This document shows positions 60,274 to 64,000 of a stretch of DNA of 64,000 nucleotides, piece after piece. The notes beneath the pieces are model-generated. The model was given only the letters and a program-made list of their open reading frames with translations, made no database searches and was not told where the DNA came from. The position numbers were made by a program, and so were the translations under genes. Position 1 is the first letter of the stretch. Every line of letters starts with the position of its first letter. Origin of the DNA: an uncultured Parabacteroides sp. (lineage in GTDB: Bacteria > Bacteroidota > Bacteroidia > Bacteroidales > Tannerellaceae); the NCBI GenBank assembly GCA_937894065.1, contig CALCST010000033.1, forward strand, positions 17,321 through 81,320, read 5' to 3'.

Positions 60274-62655
60274 TCAAAACTCAACTGTAAGTCCTATTGT
60301 AGGCAGAATTGTACCACTTTCCTGCTTGACTGTTTTCATCACATAACGCTGTTCGGAATGTGGGGCTTCCGGATTCTCTATAACCCCGGTGCTCATAAGC
60401 GCATCCGGCTGTTTCAACTTGCTGCCTGTTATATTCTGCAAATCCAGATAAACACCAAATCTCCACTTCTTAAAATAAAAGTCTTTATCTACTCTCAAAT
60501 CGAGCTGGGCAAAAGCATCAAGTCTTCCAGTATTATAAGCATCATAGTCATAATATGGTCGTCCCTGCGCATCCCAAGCCTCCACCAATGATGATTTCTC
60601 AACATCATACGGAGTATAAGGTGAACCACCAATACAACTAAGCTTTGCTCCTACACTCCAGTGTTTAGGAAAATCATAAGTTCCACTTAAATTCAACACA
60701 AATCTGTTGTCCCATGCCGAAGCTATATAAGGAGAAGAAGAATTATTTCTGTACTCGCTTTTAAATAATGTAAATGAACCGGTAAGGTTCAGTTTATCCG
60801 GGATATTCCACTGAACCATTGTTTCAAGACCGTAAGCGCGTCCTTCAGCAGAAGAAACCAAAGCTTCATCACCTGACGTTCCATAATCATTGCCTTTACA
60901 AGTAAGAGGCACCTGGTCACGGATTGACAATGGTACATCTCCATATCCTTTATAGAAACCTTCCACAGAAACTATCCATCGGTCACGCCAGCGCCAGTCG
61001 AATCCTAGATTGGCTCCTATAACCCGCATATAGTCCAACCCTTTATTTACCCAAACTCCTTCACTGTTTTTGAATCCCAAAGCTGTGTATGGCGGCAGCT
61101 GATAATAAATTCCGCTTCCTCCGCTAATTGACCACATTTCATTCAAAGCATAGCTTATTGAAACTCGAGGAGAAAGCTGCTCCCATACACGTTTTGTCTG
61201 AGCTGCATAATTGGCGGCATCGGCTCTCAAGCCGGCTGAAGCCGTAAGTTTCTTGTCCGGTGATGTATAGTCGGCAAGAGCAAACAATCCCCATGAGAAC
61301 AGTCCCAAATCTGTATTATAATCTGAAATAACCGGAACATCTGTAAATAGTCGCTGCCAAGTGTTATTTGTATAACTTGAGTAATTCAGTTCAACACCTT
61401 CACGCATAGTCCAGTTACCCAAATAACTTCTGTTCTCTGCCCGGAATGATGTTTTTTGTTCAAGAGAACGAAGTCTTAGTGTAAGATTATCCTCTGAAGA
61501 TTCATCATTGTTTCTGTATTTGATATTTTTATTGTTCAGATAATTATGACTCAAAGTAAATGTCTGAACGTGTTTCCCGGCATAATGTCTGTAAGTGGCA
61601 CCAATAGTAAAAGTTTCCTGTTCTATAGTTGGTAGATAGCTGAGTATATATTGAGCACTCTCACTGTCTTCGTCAGTATTAAGTTTCATCTTATCAATAC
61701 CCGTAAGCGCGAGGAATGTCAATTCATCAGTATCAGAGAAGCGAGTTTTCACTTTCACCTGGGCATCTATATAATTAGGAAGAAAAGGAAGGCCAAGAAC
61801 ATCAAACAAGAATTGCAAATAAGACTGACGTACAGAAAACAAATATGTAGTTTTCTTACCCAAATGTCCGCTACCACTAAGTGATAATTCTGAAGCACCA
61901 ACAGTAGCCTTGAATGTTTGCTTGTCTGGATTACCATCCTGAAGTGAAAAGTCCAAAACCGAGCTTAATGCACCTGAACGGTTTGCAGGAAAAGCTCCTG
62001 TGTAGAATTTTATCTCACGAATAAGGTCTGCATTAACAATACTTACAGGTCCACCTGTTGCTCCTTGCGTTGCAAAGTGATTTATATTAGGTATTTCTAT
62101 TCCATCCATATAAAAACGGTTTTCAGACGGTCCTCCACCACGGACAATCAAATCATTTCTATATCCTATAGGAGAGAATGAAACACCGGGATATGAACGA
62201 ACTATCCTGGAAATATCACGGTTAGAACCTGGACTCTTCTCTATCTCTCTCAACCCAATCACTTTCATACTTACCGGACTCTCAATCGTTTTATTGAATC
62301 TGTTGGGACGAACAACCACTCCTTCAAGAGTATTACTGTCTTCATCCATTTCAATTTCAATAAATGGAGTCGTCGCAGAAATAATATAATCAGGTGTAAC
62401 TACACTTTTATAACCGAGATACGAAACGGAAAGCTGACAAATTCCCGGCTTAACTTTTTCGATAACAAAGTTTCCATCCATATCCGTAGCCGCACCCACT
62501 CCGTTATTATTACCACCAACAACCAACACGTTAGCATACTCTATCGGCTGTCGGCTCAAACGGTCAATTACTCGACCTTTAATCGTATATCCTTGTGAAT
62601 AAGCTGCAGCAACAAATAAGAAAAGTAAACAGACTAATGATAAAAATCTTTTCAT
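60274..62655 (-). CDS. TonB-dependent receptor with carboxypeptidase-like N-terminal domain
   Basis: This 793-residue protein has a signal peptide, a carboxypeptidase regulatory-like domain (TIKGRVIDRLSRQPIEYANV, about residues 22-105), a plug (YPGVSFSPIGYRNDLIVRGG, NRFYMDGIEIPNINHF) and a barrel ending in phenylalanine (LTVEF). It is not accompanied by a SusD partner, so it is not a standard Sus pair; the ligand is unknown. A -7 box TAACTTTG lies at 62675-62682, 20 bases before the start codon. Confidence 0.88.
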   Translation of the reverse strand: MKRFLSLVCLLFLFVAAAYSQGYTIKGRVIDRLSRQPIEYANVLVVGGNNNGVGAATDMDGNFVIEKVKPGICQLSVSYLGYKSVVTPDYIISATTPFIEIEMDEDSNTLEGVVVRPNRFNKTIESPVSMKVIGLREIEKSPGSNRDISRIVRSYPGVSFSPIGYRNDLIVRGGGPSENRFYMDGIEIPNINHFATQGATGGPVSIVNADLIREIKFYTGAFPANRSGALSSVLDFSLQDGNPDKQTFKATVGASELSLSGSGHLGKKTTYLFSVRQSYLQFLFDVLGLPFLPNYIDAQVKVKTRFSDTDELTFLALTGIDKMKLNTDEDSESAQYILSYLPTIEQETFTIGATYRHYAGKHVQTFTLSHNYLNNKNIKYRNNDESSEDNLTLRLRSLEQKTSFRAENRSYLGNWTMREGVELNYSSYTNNTWQRLFTDVPVISDYNTDLGLFSWGLFALADYTSPDKKLTASAGLRADAANYAAQTKRVWEQLSPRVSISYALNEMWSISGGSGIYYQLPPYTALGFKNSEGVWVNKGLDYMRVIGANLGFDWRWRDRWIVSVEGFYKGYGDVPLSIRDQVPLTCKGNDYGTSGDEALVSSAEGRAYGLETMVQWNIPDKLNLTGSFTLFKSEYRNNSSSPYIASAWDNRFVLNLSGTYDFPKHWSVGAKLSCIGGSPYTPYDVEKSSLVEAWDAQGRPYYDYDAYNTGRLDAFAQLDLRVDKDFYFKKWRFGVYLDLQNITGSKLKQPDALMSTGVIENPEAPHSEQRYVMKTVKQESGTILPTIGLTVEF

Positions 62656-62674
62656 ACAAAATGTTTTAATGGCA

Positions 62675-62682
62675 CAAAGTTA
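62675..62682 (-). promoter_or_regulatory. -7 box of the TonB receptor gene
   Basis: TAACTTTG on the minus strand, 20 bases upstream of the start codon. Confidence 0.5.
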
Positions 62683-62758
62683 AATATTTTTTATTTCATG
62701 GTATATCTCAAAGAAACTCCTATGCAGTATACAACTGAAATTTCATAAGCATATAAAT

Positions 62759-62792
62759 AAAAAAGCGAGAAACACTATTGCGTTTCTCGCCT
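62759..62792 (-). terminator. Terminator of the first tRNA-Pro
   Basis: A perfect 9-bp stem (62765-62773 with 62782-62790) followed on the minus strand by a U tract, starting a few bases after the tRNA. Confidence 0.85.
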
Positions 62793-62796
62793 TACG

Positions 62797-62871
62797 TCGG
62801 GGTACCAGGATTCGAACCTGGGACCCCCTGCTCCCAAAGCAGGTGCGCTAACCGGACTGCGCTACACCCCG
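62797..62871 (-). tRNA. tRNA-Pro (anticodon TGG)
   Basis: Acceptor stem CGGGGTG with the 3' TACCCCG, D arm with AGCGCAGTCCGGTTAGCGC, anticodon stem-loop CCTGC-TTTGGGA-GCAGG and T arm GGTTCGAATCC. 75 nt, no encoded CCA. A second copy with the same sequence lies 1,152 bp upstream on the same strand. Confidence 0.95.
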
Positions 62872-62912
62872 TTTTTATTATCATTGAGTGTCATTGTTTC
62901 TCAAATGCGGTG

Positions 62913-62943
62913 CAAAGGTAGTGATTTTTTATAAAAGTCCAAA
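62913..62943 (-). promoter_or_regulatory. Promoter of the first tRNA-Pro
   Basis: On the minus strand -33 TTTG (62940-62943), a 19-bp spacer and -7 TACCTTTG (62913-62920), about 40 bases upstream of the tRNA. Confidence 0.75.
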
Positions 62944-63058
62944 CATTTAATAATAATTTCTTTCAAGAAAAATACAACCAGACTTAAATACAACAAACAA
63001 ATATCTAACATTCAAAATATTACAAAAGACAAAAAATTATTAGATTTACATCAAAATT

Positions 63059-63805
63059 TCAATTTTTAATCTTCATTCTCTTCCATATGAACCTTGGGAT
63101 TAGTCGCCAAAAGAAAACCAGAATACTATATTTCCAATCAATCACAACAACTCTCTTCTTCTTTCTAAGAGAATCGACAATAGTTCTTGCCACATTGCCT
63201 ACATTCATCAGCATTGGGTAATTCTTACCATCATTAAGCAAGCTAGTAGCTACAAACCCCGGGCGTATATCGGTAAAAACAATTTCAGTATTATGGATAT
63301 AAGCCAACTGTTCAAGAGCATCAATATAAGTATTCTGCATTCTTTTTGTTGCTGAATACGATGGAGCAACACCAAGACCTTTTGTTCCGGCTATAGAACT
63401 GATAACCGCTATATGTCCCTTACCATTGTTTTCGTTCTTGAAATAACGATAAGCAGCACCAACCATCCTGACAAATCCGGTACCATTTGTTTCAAGAGTA
63501 TTTATTTCAATATCCTCCCGTAAATCATAATTCTGAAATCCTATACCTGAACTATGAAAATACAAATCCATGCCACCAAGCATACCTATAAGAGAATACA
63601 ACTCCGCCACAGCTTCTTCTTTTCTTATATCAATAGCCTTTATATAAATATCAGTAACACCCAGCTCTTCTTTTATAGACTTCAGACTTTCCTCCCGGCG
63701 CCCGGCAATTCCAAGCACCCAGCCTTCTGAATGTAACAACTTAGTTACTTCATAACCAATGCCTGAAGTTGCACCTACGATTATTGCTCTTTTTGTTTTT
63801 ACCAT
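63059..63805 (-). CDS. short-chain dehydrogenase/reductase
   Basis: This 248-residue SDR has the cofactor motif GATSGIGYEV at the N-terminus, a HSSGIG segment in place of NAAG, the catalytic Ser in AVISSIAGTKG and Y-x3-K in YSATKR. The preference is probably NADP(H), from an Arg in the second strand (GRRE). The substrate is unknown. A start at 63805 (MVKTKRAIIVG) is normal; the longer frame to 63874 runs into the tRNA terminator. It lies alone between two tRNA-Pro genes. A C-terminal hydrophobic segment (SILVFFWRLIPRFIW) may associate with the membrane. Confidence 0.88.
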   Translation of the reverse strand: MVKTKRAIIVGATSGIGYEVTKLLHSEGWVLGIAGRREESLKSIKEELGVTDIYIKAIDIRKEEAVAELYSLIGMLGGMDLYFHSSGIGFQNYDLREDIEINTLETNGTGFVRMVGAAYRYFKNENNGKGHIAVISSIAGTKGLGVAPSYSATKRMQNTYIDALEQLAYIHNTEIVFTDIRPGFVATSLLNDGKNYPMLMNVGNVARTIVDSLRKKKRVVVIDWKYSILVFFWRLIPRFIWKRMKIKN

Positions 63806-63863
63806 ACTTTGAAAACATAAAATAAGAGAAACTAAACTGAAAATATCAGCAAAGCAAGTATAC

Positions 63864-63897
63864 AAAAAAAGCATCGTAATCTAATGATTTACGATGC
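63864..63897 (-). terminator. Terminator of the second tRNA-Pro
   Basis: GCATCGTAAT (63871-63880) pairs with ATTTACGATGC (63887-63897), with a U tract on the minus strand. It separates the tRNA from the SDR gene. Confidence 0.8.
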
Positions 63898-63948
63898 TTA
63901 TCTCCTTTACAGACTACAAATTCAAAACCTTTGTATTCCTAGTATTTG

Positions 63949-64000
63949 TCGGGGTACCAGGATTCGAACCTGGGACCCCCTGCTCCCAAAGCAGGTGCGC
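63949..64000 (-). tRNA. tRNA-Pro (anticodon TGG), partial at window edge
   Basis: The 52 bases present, from the discriminator base through the anticodon arm, are identical to the copy at 62797-62871. The 5' part is beyond the window. Confidence 0.9.

Noticed and set aside
62797..64000. Integrative element with tRNA attachment sites
   Set aside because: There is no integrase or other mobility gene between the tRNA copies, and both tRNAs have separate terminators and look functional.

Overview
The window is a 64 kb chromosomal stretch from a member of the Bacteroidota, almost certainly the order Bacteroidales (Bacteroides/Phocaeicola/Prevotella-like). The evidence is a fused lpxC-fabZ gene, PPi-dependent phosphofructokinase, the glycogen synthase/alpha-glucan phosphorylase pair, menaquinone synthesis, TonB receptors with carboxypeptidase-like N-terminal domains, A+T-rich spacers without clear Shine-Dalgarno sequences, and many copies of the Bacteroidota promoter (-7 TAnnTTTG, with TTG/TTTG about 19-21 bp upstream). 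I cannot place it to species. Most of the window is housekeeping; there is no intact mobile element, prophage or CRISPR array.

Layout. 1-133: start of a LytTR regulator cut by the window edge. 0.4-7.4 kb: divergent threonine-degradation pair (threonine dehydrogenase, kbl), glnS, a TPR protein and a DUF368 polyprenyl-phosphate transporter. 7.4-10.5 kb: lipocalin-like lipoprotein, class A beta-lactamase and a GH73-LysM hydrolase. 10.5-18.8 kb: purM-prfA-pyrF, then lpxD-lpxC/fabZ-lpxA (lipid A), then a PRiA4-ORF3-like gene overlapping miaA. 18.9-23.3 kb: menA, three small or unknown ORFs, a structured RNA that may be 6S RNA, a DUF5020 outer-membrane protein and a nucleotidyltransferase. 23.4-28 kb: M13 peptidase, DHODH-like enzyme, PLP-binding YggS, DUF4494. 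28.0-28.3 kb: SRP RNA and tRNA-Thr in tandem from one promoter. 28.6-34.5 kb: glycogen phosphorylase, glycogen synthase, glutamate dehydrogenase. 35.8-39.3 kb: cell-wall sugar recycling operon (AmgK-like kinase fused to a RapZ C-terminal domain, MurU-like enzyme, membrane protein). 39.4-47.3 kb: a minus-strand run of rny, zapA, a ZapB-like gene, pgeF, obgE, adk, hpt and corA. 47.6-64 kb: two TonB receptors, a decayed outer-membrane gene, DUF3943, nadE, DUF2148, a Pif1-type helicase with HRDC domain, pfp, and an SDR gene lying between two identical tRNA-Pro genes.

The most unusual signal is not a gene. Seven intergenic spacers, spread through the window, each hold 3-5 copies of a short word (10-14 bp) placed on a strict lattice of 22 bp (23 bp in two arrays). 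The words belong to three families, but the spacing rule is shared: same-orientation neighbours start 22 bp apart, direct-to-inverted neighbours 18 bp, inverted-to-direct 26 bp. The arrays occur between convergent, divergent and co-directional genes, so they are not simply terminators or promoters. Other features worth checking are the ffs/tRNA-Thr unit, a 120-nt nested inverted repeat after the DUF3943 gene, and a 16-bp inverted repeat that carries the -7 boxes of both divergent promoters between nadE and the DUF2148 gene.
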